Positions 6,373 to 14,300 of a stretch of DNA of 16,423 bases are shown here, one piece after another; positions within the stretch are counted from its first letter, which is position 1; every line of letters starts with the position of its first letter. Under the pieces are notes generated by a model that was not told the origin of the DNA, searched no databases, and worked only from the letters and a program-made list of their open reading frames with translations. Source of the stretch: Spirochaetota bacterium (GTDB taxonomy: Bacteria; Spirochaetota; Spirochaetia; Treponematales; Treponemataceae); the NCBI GenBank assembly GCA_022704725.1, contig JAKJFV010000009.1, forward strand, positions 1 to 16,423. Reading direction: 5' to 3'. Made by a program: the position numbers and the translations under genes.

Positions 6373-7884
6373 ATGACACGCTATCTATACATATGTCAAT
6401 ACAAACCAAAAAATGAACAGCAGCCGAAAAAGGTTGAATATTTGAGTATTATAGGCGATAATGTACATATGGATTCACCTGATACTTTTAAGACTGCTCT
6501 ATTTAGTGCATTCGATGAAAAACTTTCTTGGTACGATACTGTTGAGATGGCCCGTCTTTTAACAGAATATAGGAATTTTCACGCCCATGTTGAGAACCTT
6601 TTAACAACTTTGTTGAATAAGGGATCAATAAGCAGCGATCCGTATAAACATGATAAGAAAATATCTGATATTGAGGTACCAGAAGAATCCTTTTACAATG
6701 AATCCGAAAGAAATGTTGTTATAGGAACCCGTCTTTCCGATTTTGAGTCAATCCTGGACTTTTTATGCAATTATTTCAAATTTTCAATTGCGACTTTCAC
6801 GGTAGACCGTATAAAGAAGCTTATCGCATTGAATAATGTATTTCAGTGGAATTCACTTGTGACCAATTCTACAAAACCGAATTCACGCGGTCTTGCAGAA
6901 TGCCTCGTATCTATTAGGCAGGGAACAGACACTCTAACTATCAGTGTAATAAATGACAGCATAAGCAATGCTGCCAAATGTGTAGGAACAATAAATACTA
7001 TACTAAAAGAAATAACCGACTTCCAAAGAGAAGTGTACAAAATAGAAGTACGTAAATCTGTTTTTGAGCATCCGTCTTTCCGGTCTGAGAATTTAGGGAA
7101 TTCAATTTCCTCCCATCTTCAGCAGATTAAAAAGATGTTTCCGGCCGTTATGGGAAAACAGCCTTTCTACACCGAACTCATTGAAGAAATTCTGCAGGAA
7201 GACTTCGGAGTCGACAAAGAGGAACGAAGAAAAACGTTACTGAGCAAGCTTGAGGTTAAAAAGGTAGAATCGGTTAAAAAAGAGAAAGAAATTGATACTA
7301 AGGAAATCCTCATGGATGCTGTTAGAACACTGACGGGGATTGTACCGCAATTTGAACAGATACTGGTTAAGATCGACGAAAATAAAAAAGTTCTGGACAG
7401 CGAACAAACAAGTATGTGGGTAAAATTTTCGGCACTGGTAAGAAAGGCATTCAAAATGACGCCCCTCCCTGTTTTTTACCGCTTAAACATTGTTGATGTC
7501 CTCACTAAATCTCAAAGAACAGAAGTTATTGAATTTGATAAATTTTATTCAGATCTGCAAAGAAGAATTCGTTATTATATATCTTTTTCGTTAAAAAAGA
7601 CCCCCGGCTACCAAAAATTGGAAGCACTTTCTGACGACAAAATTGTTGAATTCCTTATAACACAGCTCTCTGAATGTCAAAAAACAATGATTTTGCTGAA
7701 TGCGCTCGATGATTACTACAAAACTACAGTAACACCTGCGAATTTACCCAAAATCAGGGGAATTAAAATGGAAATGACTGCGGTTAAAAATACTCTTGTT
7801 AAAACAAACCAGAGAAAAGCTGAATACTCTACAATTGTGGAAGAACAAGAACAAATGAAAAAACTGGGAATAATTCATGCATAA
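6373..7884 (+). CDS. Uncharacterised 503-residue cytoplasmic protein
   Basis: I cannot assign a family. There is no signal peptide, membrane segment or recognisable catalytic motif. The protein is mostly helical and charged. A Lys/Glu-rich, probably coiled stretch (EERRKTLLSKLEVKKVESVKKEKEID) lies near residues 277-302, and the C-terminus is a charged helix (QRKAEYSTIVEEQEQMKKLG). The first 32 residues could be an extension: Met33 at 6469 is an alternative start, but neither site has a good RBS. The last eight bases overlap the start of the OppA-like gene, with GGGAA positioned to re-initiate translation there, so the two are translationally coupled and probably act in the same process. Codon use looks like that of its neighbours, with no sign of transfer. 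Its coupling to a solute-binding protein suggests a regulatory or envelope-linked role, by inference only. Confidence 0.65.
   Translation: MTRYLYICQYKPKNEQQPKKVEYLSIIGDNVHMDSPDTFKTALFSAFDEKLSWYDTVEMARLLTEYRNFHAHVENLLTTLLNKGSISSDPYKHDKKISDIEVPEESFYNESERNVVIGTRLSDFESILDFLCNYFKFSIATFTVDRIKKLIALNNVFQWNSLVTNSTKPNSRGLAECLVSIRQGTDTLTISVINDSISNAAKCVGTINTILKEITDFQREVYKIEVRKSVFEHPSFRSENLGNSISSHLQQIKKMFPAVMGKQPFYTELIEEILQEDFGVDKEERRKTLLSKLEVKKVESVKKEKEIDTKEILMDAVRTLTGIVPQFEQILVKIDENKKVLDSEQTSMWVKFSALVRKAFKMTPLPVFYRLNIVDVLTKSQRTEVIEFDKFYSDLQRRIRYYISFSLKKTPGYQKLEALSDDKIVEFLITQLSECQKTMILLNALDDYYKTTVTPANLPKIRGIKMEMTAVKNTLVKTNQRKAEYSTIVEEQEQMKKLGIIHA
7866..7870 (+). promoter_or_regulatory. Ribosome binding site inside the upstream gene (translational coupling)
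   Basis: GGGAA lies 6 bases before the ATG at 7877, within the last codons of the 6373 gene. The upstream stop TAA (7882-7884) falls inside the second and third codons of the next gene. Confidence 0.5.
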
Positions 7885-9466
7885 AAACAACAAACAATCA
7901 GGCGTCTTACTTATTGCGGCGGCAGCTGTACTAATACTGTCATCGCAAACACCCTTGGATTTACTAAAGGATAATACCGGTAAGTCAAGAATAAATAGTG
8001 CAGTACAGAGAGAACTGCGTATTCTGAATTCAGAATTTTCGTATAACATGAATCCTCATACTGCAAATTACAGTTCGGAGGCCCAAATATTAACCGGCCT
8101 ATTCGAAGGTTTATTTTCTTATGATCCATATTCATTAGAAGCGCTTCCTGCGGTTGCCGAATCTTATAAACTATCGCGCGACAAAAAAACATGGACCTTC
8201 ACACTGCGTTCAAATGCAAAATTCAGCAATAATGATTCTATATCTGCCCAGAGTGTATATGATTCATGGATAAGGCTTTTGTCTCCAGCAGCACAGGCGC
8301 CTTTTGCGTCCCTTCTAGACTGTATTGAAGGCGTTGAGGAATATAGAACAGGAAAGGGAACTGTTGAAAATGTCGGGATTAAAGTAAGCGGACCGCAAAC
8401 CCTTGTAGTCAAACTTCAAAATCCGACAGAACACTTCCCAAAAATTCTTTGTCATCATGCTTTTTCTGTTGTACACAAGGACGCTTCTGTTTACAGCGGT
8501 GCATATTCACTTTTTTCATTACATGAGACAGAGATTATCTTAAAAAAAAATAATAATTATTGGGACAGCGGGAATGTGGCACTGCCGTCCATCCGGTTAA
8601 TTCTATCTGATGACCTTGAAGAAAACACTTTTTTGTATAATACCGGCAGTATTGACTGGGCCTGCGATGCGGTTAATGCAGGTAAAATAATTGATAAAAA
8701 CTCAGTTGTTGTTTCGACTCAATTCGGTACTGAATACTTATTTTTTAAGTCTCACCGGGCTCCGTGGAATTCAGATACAGCCCGGAATGCGCTTTTATAT
8801 GCGGTCCCCTGGGAAGAACTGCGTTCCGGAAGCATCGTTCCTGCAGATACCCTTTTGGTTCAGCTCAGAGGCTACCCCGATATTGCAGGTTTGAATGATC
8901 AGGATATTGATGAAGCGAAAAGGCTTCTTGAAGAAGCAGAAATTCCGCTGGAACAAAGAAAAATAACCTGTGCGGTTCCCGATAATTCATACATTATTAA
9001 GCAGATGGAATTATTGAAAACAGCATGGGAACAAATAGGTGTTACACTGGAAATTCAAAAAACACCGACAAACAGATACCTTCAAAGCATTCAGGGCTGG
9101 GACGCAGATGTTTTTACCTATACATGGATAGGCGACTTTGCAGACCCGCTTGCCTTCTTAGAACTTTTTAGGTCTAATTCTTCATTAAATGAAACACAAT
9201 GGGTTAATAATGCCTATGATAAGCTTCTCTCAGAAGCATCGCAAATGAGTGATTCTGAACAGCGCTATAACAAATTAGCAGAAGCAGAGACACTTCTTCT
9301 GGACCAGGCAGTTATTATTCCGGTTTCTCATCCGGTTTCGTTCAATGTGATTGACAGAAACCTGATCGGGGGCTGGTATGACAACGCACTGGATATTCAC
9401 CCTTTGAAGTACTTGTATTTTAATGAAACAAAGCCCATTCAGGGATTAGTTCTAGCATCGAAATAA
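7877..9466 (+). CDS. OppA-like ABC transporter substrate-binding protein (SBP family 5), orphan
   Basis: At 529 residues this is the usual size for family 5 solute-binding proteins that deliver peptides, or sometimes nickel or opines, to an ABC importer. The N-terminus has a hydrophobic segment (SGVLLIAAAAVLILSS, about 8-23) but no Cys for lipidation, unusual among Opp-type proteins of spirochaetes; it may stay as a membrane anchor or be cut by signal peptidase I. The mature part follows the family pattern: NPHTANYSSEAQILTGLFEGLFSYDP, ALPAVAESYKLSRDKKTWTF, LRSNAKFSNND, SAQSVYDSWIRLLSP, and later a second-lobe segment DADVFTYTWIGDFADPLAFLELF. No permease or ATPase genes lie nearby, so it either feeds a distant transporter or has another role. 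It overlaps the 6373 gene by eight bases and is followed after 23 bases by carD. Confidence 0.85.
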   Translation: MHKNNKQSGVLLIAAAAVLILSSQTPLDLLKDNTGKSRINSAVQRELRILNSEFSYNMNPHTANYSSEAQILTGLFEGLFSYDPYSLEALPAVAESYKLSRDKKTWTFTLRSNAKFSNNDSISAQSVYDSWIRLLSPAAQAPFASLLDCIEGVEEYRTGKGTVENVGIKVSGPQTLVVKLQNPTEHFPKILCHHAFSVVHKDASVYSGAYSLFSLHETEIILKKNNNYWDSGNVALPSIRLILSDDLEENTFLYNTGSIDWACDAVNAGKIIDKNSVVVSTQFGTEYLFFKSHRAPWNSDTARNALLYAVPWEELRSGSIVPADTLLVQLRGYPDIAGLNDQDIDEAKRLLEEAEIPLEQRKITCAVPDNSYIIKQMELLKTAWEQIGVTLEIQKTPTNRYLQSIQGWDADVFTYTWIGDFADPLAFLELFRSNSSLNETQWVNNAYDKLLSEASQMSDSEQRYNKLAEAETLLLDQAVIIPVSHPVSFNVIDRNLIGGWYDNALDIHPLKYLYFNETKPIQGLVLASK

Positions 9467-9472
9467 TTTTTG

Positions 9473-9481
9473 TGATATAAT
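9473..9481 (+). promoter_or_regulatory. Extended -10 promoter element directly before carD
   Basis: TG-A-TATAAT (9473-9481) is a perfect extended -10 box ending eight bases before the carD ATG at 9490. Transcription would start at about 9488-9490, giving a leaderless or near-leaderless message. No good -35 lies 17 bases upstream, which an extended -10 can tolerate. GGCGGA at 9482-9487 resembles an RBS but is only two bases from the ATG and would be excluded from such a transcript. Confidence 0.5.
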
Positions 9482-9489
9482 GGCGGAAT

Positions 9490-10128
9490 ATGAGCGACAG
9501 TAAAACTGCATATCAAGTTAATCAAAAGATAGTGTACCCCAGCCAGGGTGTTGGGAAAATAACAGAAATCAAGGAAAAGAAGTTTAAAGATCAGGTTCTT
9601 TTATACTACGTCATCTACCTTGAAGTATCCGACATGACTGTTATGATTCCCGTAGACAGATGTGAAGAGATGGGTATTCGGGCTATCGTTAGTCCCGAAG
9701 AAGCTGAAAAGGCTCTTACTATGATTGGAGAGGAATTTGAACCGGTAACTTCCGATTGGAAGCTCAGGTATCAGATGAATCTGGAGCTGCTTAAAAAAGG
9801 CAGTGTAACCGATATAGCAACCATAGTACGCTGTCTGTATCATCGTAGTAAGGTAAAAGAACTTCCTATTCTTGAACGTAAACTTTACGATTCTGCAAAA
9901 AAACTTTTAGAAGACGAAATATCATTTGCGCTGGACAAAACCACCAAAGAAGTTGAAGCTATGATTCATGCAAAACTTGAACCTTTGGGATTACTTCATG
10001 CAAAACAGGCTCCAAATCTCACCAAGGCATTTGTAGACAATGATGACGAGGATTTTATTGTAGCCGACGAAGAAGAAGAGGACGAAGAAGAAGATGAAGA
10101 CATCCCGGACGATGATTCAGACGAATAA
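9490..10128 (+). CDS. carD: CarD/CdnL-family RNA polymerase-binding transcription regulator
   Basis: CarD/CdnL proteins bind the beta subunit of RNA polymerase and stabilise the open complex, notably at rRNA and growth-related promoters. The N-terminal Tudor-like domain (about 8-65) shows the family hallmark KIVYPSQGVGKI followed by YYVIYLEVSDMTVMIPVDR and MGIRAIVS. The helical C-terminal domain runs to about residue 170, including DWKLRYQMNLELLKKGS and EVVRCLYHRSK-like helices. Residues about 180-212 are an extreme Asp/Glu tail (encoded by GAA/GAT/GAC runs at 10036-10125), longer than in most characterised members and likely disordered. Total length, 212 residues, is above the roughly 160 of mycobacterial CarD, mainly because of this tail. 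An extended -10 box sits immediately upstream. ispD starts six bases after its stop, so carD probably heads a carD-ispD-ispF unit. Confidence 0.9.
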   Translation: MSDSKTAYQVNQKIVYPSQGVGKITEIKEKKFKDQVLLYYVIYLEVSDMTVMIPVDRCEEMGIRAIVSPEEAEKALTMIGEEFEPVTSDWKLRYQMNLELLKKGSVTDIATIVRCLYHRSKVKELPILERKLYDSAKKLLEDEISFALDKTTKEVEAMIHAKLEPLGLLHAKQAPNLTKAFVDNDDEDFIVADEEEEDEEEDEDIPDDDSDE

Positions 10129-10134
10129 GTACGT

Positions 10135-10866
10135 ATGAATGTTGCCGTGGTATTAACAGCCGGCGGTCTTTCGACCCGGCTTGGAATGGGAATAAAAAAA
10201 GAATTCTTTACATTCCCCGACGGAAAAACAGTACTTTCAACCTGTGCTGAATCTTTTTTACGTTTTTTTCTTAATACATCAAACATAAAACTTTCATCCC
10301 TCGTAATTACTCTCCCGAAGCACACACTAGCAGAGGGAGAGAATGTTTTTTATACCGGAGAGACAGAAGACTTGTGTAAAAATCTTTCCGTTAAGCCGTC
10401 TTTTATTGAAGGCGGTACCTCAAGACAGGAATCTGTAAGTAATGCACTTAATTATATCAGCCGGACAGATACCTCCTGCAGTGCTGTCCTTATTCATGAT
10501 GCTGCCCGTCCGTATGCAAGTACAGCTTTAATCCAGAGGGTTATTGAAGGAGTACAGGTACACGGATCCTGTGTTCCGGTTATTCAATCAACAGATACAC
10601 AAAAAAGAATTGATCCTGAATCAGGCTGCATAATTAGTCATCTCGACCGCAGAAGCATTGTCTGTGTTCAAACCCCTCAGGGTTTTGCTTTTCCTGAAAT
10701 TTTAAAGGCTCATCAGGCAGCTGCTGTATCAGCAAAGACATATACCGATGATTCAGAAATATGGTCGGATTACTTCACTGATGATCCGGTAATGGCCAAC
10801 GTCCTGTCTTGTGAAGGCGAAGCAGCAAATAAAAAAATCACGTTTTCGTCAGATCTTTCCATGTAA
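10135..10866 (+). CDS. ispD: 2-C-methyl-D-erythritol 4-phosphate cytidylyltransferase
   Basis: IspD transfers CMP from CTP to 2-C-methyl-D-erythritol 4-phosphate, the third step of the MEP isoprenoid pathway, in the cytoplasm. Its 243 residues match the usual 225-240. Visible motifs are the nucleotide-binding loop TAGGLSTRLG (8-17) with Arg15 and Lys21/Lys22, GGTSRQESVSNAL, LIHDAARPYAS, QTPQGF, TDDSEIW and the terminal NKKITFSSDL. The glycine-rich loop has GGLSTR in place of the common AGxGxRM form, a tolerable variation. The start follows carD by six bases without a clear RBS, suggesting coupling to carD translation. The next gene is ispF; many bacteria fuse these two enzymes, but here they are separate, with the ispF RBS overlapping the ispD stop. 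Confidence 0.93.
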   Translation: MNVAVVLTAGGLSTRLGMGIKKEFFTFPDGKTVLSTCAESFLRFFLNTSNIKLSSLVITLPKHTLAEGENVFYTGETEDLCKNLSVKPSFIEGGTSRQESVSNALNYISRTDTSCSAVLIHDAARPYASTALIQRVIEGVQVHGSCVPVIQSTDTQKRIDPESGCIISHLDRRSIVCVQTPQGFAFPEILKAHQAAAVSAKTYTDDSEIWSDYFTDDPVMANVLSCEGEAANKKITFSSDLSM

Positions 10867-10869
10867 GGA
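10865..10869 (+). promoter_or_regulatory. Ribosome binding site of ispF overlapping the ispD stop
   Basis: AAGGA shares two bases with the ispD TAA (10864-10866) and lies 7 bases before the ATG at 10877. This selects 10877 over the earlier in-frame ATG at 10811, which would add 22 residues unlike any IspF N-terminus. Confidence 0.75.
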
Positions 10870-10876
10870 AGCATAT

Positions 10877-11353
10877 ATGATAAAAATCGGATTAGGCTAC
10901 GACCTGCATGCTCTTGAAAAGGGAAGACCGCTTATCTTAGGCGGTGTTGTTATACCCTTTGATAAAGGCGAGAAAGGACATTCCGACGGGGATGTACTGC
11001 TGCATGCAATAACAGACGCGCTCCTGGGCGCAGCAGGACTCAGCGATATTGGTGAACTTTTTCCTCCATCACAAGAACAATGGAAAGGAGCTGATTCTTC
11101 TTTGCTTTTACAAAAAGCATGGCAATTAGTTACCGATCATGGATGGACTCTTGACAATATTGACTGCGTCATTGCTATAGAAAAACCAAAAATTCTGCCC
11201 TTTAGAAAAGAAATAATTTCACGCATAGCTGAAATTCTTCAATGCCGGGATGACCAGATTTTTGTAAAAGCAAAAACAGGCGAAAAGCTTGGAGAAATAG
11301 GAAGAGAAGAGGCTGTGTGTGTTTGGGCGGTCTGCCTTCTTTCAAAAGAGTAA
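10877..11353 (+). CDS. ispF: 2-C-methyl-D-erythritol 2,4-cyclodiphosphate synthase
   Basis: IspF cyclises CDP-methylerythritol 2-phosphate to methylerythritol cyclodiphosphate with release of CMP, the fifth step of the MEP pathway, as a metal-dependent homotrimer. The 158 residues match the standard length. The metal ligands are present: Asp9 and His11 in GLGYDLHAL and His43 in DVLLHAITDALLGA. GHSDGD (34-39), SDIGELFPPS and the C-terminal KAKTGEKLGEIGREEAV match the family closely. Start chosen from the AAGGA site and because MIKIGLGYDLH aligns with family N-termini. It ends 27 bases before the stop of the convergent coiled-coil gene, and no clear terminator lies in that gap, so opposing transcripts may overlap. 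Confidence 0.95.
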   Translation: MIKIGLGYDLHALEKGRPLILGGVVIPFDKGEKGHSDGDVLLHAITDALLGAAGLSDIGELFPPSQEQWKGADSSLLLQKAWQLVTDHGWTLDNIDCVIAIEKPKILPFRKEIISRIAEILQCRDDQIFVKAKTGEKLGEIGREEAVCVWAVCLLSKE

Positions 11354-11380
11354 AACCTGATGGAAGCAGCAGTAACCCGT

Positions 11381-14300
11381 TTATTTATTGTACGTTTCTA
11401 ATATTAGTTCTACTTCACTCACTGCAAGCCCGAGTCTCGAAGCAATATCTTCCGGCCGCCAGTTTGCATGAGCAAGTTTTACAACACTCTCTCTTATTTT
11501 TGGCGGAGGAGCACCCTCTTCTCTTCTCGGCTTAGGATTAGCATTTTTCTGTATTTCGCCGAACAGCTTTATATTACTTTCAGCCTCTTTGCTTATTTCC
11601 TGAAGTCTGCTTTCCGTTCTTGCAAGCCATTCTCTGGAATTCTGGAGTTCTTCCATGCGCGTCTCTGTCTGAGTAAGAATATTTTCTAATGAATTAACCT
11701 TTTCCAAAGCTTCGGAAACCTTCGGATTTATTGTCATCAGCTTATCGACACCTTTTTTTAAGTCCCCTATTTGTTCGGGAAGCTCAATGGTTTCCTTTGA
11801 GCAGGAGGCAAGCCGTTTTTCAATGTCCTTAAGCATCTCAAATGTTTTATCAACACCGGTAATTGTCTGATCAAGTACTTCATTTTTCTTCTCAAAACGT
11901 TCATACCTGCTGGAAATATCGGCCAGAGTTTCCTGGAATTTTCTAACCTCAATCTGCATTCCCTGAAGGTCATCATTAGTAGTTCGAAGTTCCTCCATCT
12001 TTTGATCCATAGTATTTGACAAGGTCATAAGACGGTTAAACGTAGTTTCCATTGCCTCAATATGCTTCTTTTCCTGAGTAAACTTAGCAGTTTTTTGATT
12101 TATTTCTTCTTCGGATTTTTTTATTTTAGCAAACTGCTGTTCAAGAGCGCCGATGGTTTTCCCGAAAGTCTGTACCTCGGCAATCTCTGTTTTAAGCTCA
12201 GCTATTTTTGTTTCCAATTCATCCTTAAGTTTATCGGTTCGGTCAAAAAGCTGCGTCTGTGCCACAAACTGCTTAATTCTTCGATCAATGTCATCCATTG
12301 TTTTATTTAAATTATCTGCATCAGACTGCATTTTAAGAATCATTTTCTCCTGAGCAGTTTCATTACGTTCTTTTATTTCCTGAACAAGACGTTTTTCCTC
12401 ACGAAGTTTCTGATCCGCTTCGCTGTTATATTCTTTTATTCTGCGTTGTGTTTCTTCGAGCATCTGATCATAAGAGTTTTTAAACTCGGTCACCATCTCT
12501 CCTGCTCTTTGTTCATACGTTTCTAAGGTTTCCCGTGTTTCATCAGATAGACGCTGAATGTCCTGCTCTATAAGATTTCGGGCCTGTTCTGTTTTTTCCC
12601 TGTAGTCGTCTACTTCGGATTTAAAAGTATTTTCAATCTGTCCGATCATTTCTTTTGAATTACTATCAAAATTGTTCAATTTACCCGTAAAAATAACGCT
12701 GGCTTCTTCAAACTGGTCATTCATCCGTTCTTTCCATTGGCCGAAATCGCTTCTCATTGACTCAAGCAGGGCGCTGGCCTGTTCACTGGAAGAACCAATA
12801 CGGTCAGACATCTTTTCAAGTTCCTGACCAACCTCTTTTTCATGCCTTTTTATCTGCTCATCTATGCCTGCAATGTAGGACGCAAGTTCCTTTTTAAGAT
12901 AACTATTGGCATCCTCTTTTGATTTTTCAAGTTCTGCAGCATAATTCCGGGTAAATTCCTGAATTTCAGCATCAAAACGGACAGAAGCGTCCTGTATCTG
13001 CTTATCTTTAGAATTAATGGAATCCGAAAGAAACGCTGTTTGTTCTTTAAGCCGCTCACTTAAAGCTGCAAGCCTCTCTTTTAAATCTTCTGCATATTTA
13101 ATTTCCAGACTGCGTCTTTCATCCTCGTAGGATAAGGCCATAGACTCAATTTTTGAATCAAAACCGCCTCTCCATTGAGCTAAGAAATCATTGAGGGCAT
13201 TACTTCTCTGTTCAAGATCGGCAAAGAAGTCATCTTCAAAGCCCTTTAATTTCTCAGATACATTATCGTAGGCACGCTGTTTAAGCTCATTGAGCTCACC
13301 CTCGAGGGTCTGAACCTTTCCGCTAATATCATCAGCTTGAAGTGCAATTTCCTGCTTGAATTCTGCGTAAGACTTTTTCTGGTCTTTGGCAAAAAGAGAA
13401 AAATCTGCAAGGACACGGTTGCTTACTTCGTTCATTGCTTTTTGCAGATGTTCTTCTAAATCATCAATATCGGTCACTGTTTTTTCAAGCCGTTCAAACC
13501 GGTACAAAATATCTTCGTTGTATTCCTTAATTCGATTATCCATGTTTTCAAAAGCTGATGAAGCTTTTTCTTCCTGAATTTTCGCAATATCACGGAACGA
13601 TTTATCAAGCTCTGCCGTTATGCGAACTGATTCCTGCTGGAGTTTTTCTTTTGCATCATTCGTCTGCATTGCAACACTTTGACTCAGCTCAGAAGTCGTC
13701 TGTTCAACATACTCTCTTATACTACCTGTTTTTTCTTCTGAATCTTTCCGGATGGAATCTATTTCTGTTTCAACAAAACTGCGTATCTGCAGCAGAGAAC
13801 TCTGTGATAAATCCTGAATTTCCCTTGTTTTTAATTCAAGTGTCTGTGTCTGTTCATTCACCGATGCATTAATGGCATTAATAACTTCCTGATTTTTCTG
13901 ATCAAAAAGAAGTCTTGTTTCATTGGTAAGGGAATGAATAAGGTCTTTAGTCTGTGCAGCTTCCTCTTGTGAAAGAGCTCTTAACTGTGAAGTTTCATGT
14001 TCTACCAGTTCTCTTACCTGTGCAGTTTCATTCTCTGCCAGCGCCCTTGTCTGCGCCGTTTCACTCTCTACTAATTTCCTTGTCTGCGCTGTTTCATTCT
14101 CTACTAATTTTCTTACCTGCGCCGTTTCATTCTCTACTAAAGCTCGTGTTTCTGAAAGCTGCGTATCTGCGCGGCTCTTTGTCTGCAATGTTTCTTCTTC
14201 TACAAAGGCTTTAAGACTTTGTATCTCTGTACTGATAAGAGATTGTATATACTGCGCTCTTTCATCGGCAAGCGACTCGAGTGAGGAAGATGTTTCATGA

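Noticed and set aside
7167..7454. Minus-strand frame inside the 6373 gene
   Set aside because: Antisense shadow of a charged helical region; no start signal.
9996..10325. Ser-rich minus-strand frame across carD and ispD
   Set aside because: Antisense of the Asp/Glu-coding GAA/GAT run gives poly-Ser; not a gene.
10811..10876. Earlier ATG for ispF giving a 22-residue extension
   Set aside because: It lies inside ispD, has no RBS, and the extension does not resemble IspF; the AAGGA site supports 10877.
12062..12353. Hydrophobic plus-strand frames that look like membrane proteins
   Set aside because: Antisense of Lys/Glu-rich coiled coil (AAA/GAA read as TTT/TTC) always looks hydrophobic; no RBS.
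13952..14149. Regular 33-bp repeats as a possible CRISPR array
   Set aside because: Units are contiguous with no spacers, are in frame, and encode regular 11-residue coiled-coil units.
13954..14214. Plus-strand frame with repeats of the type PLPAPFHSLLI
   Set aside because: A mirror of the 33-bp hendecad repeats of the coiled-coil gene; no start signal and no independent evidence.
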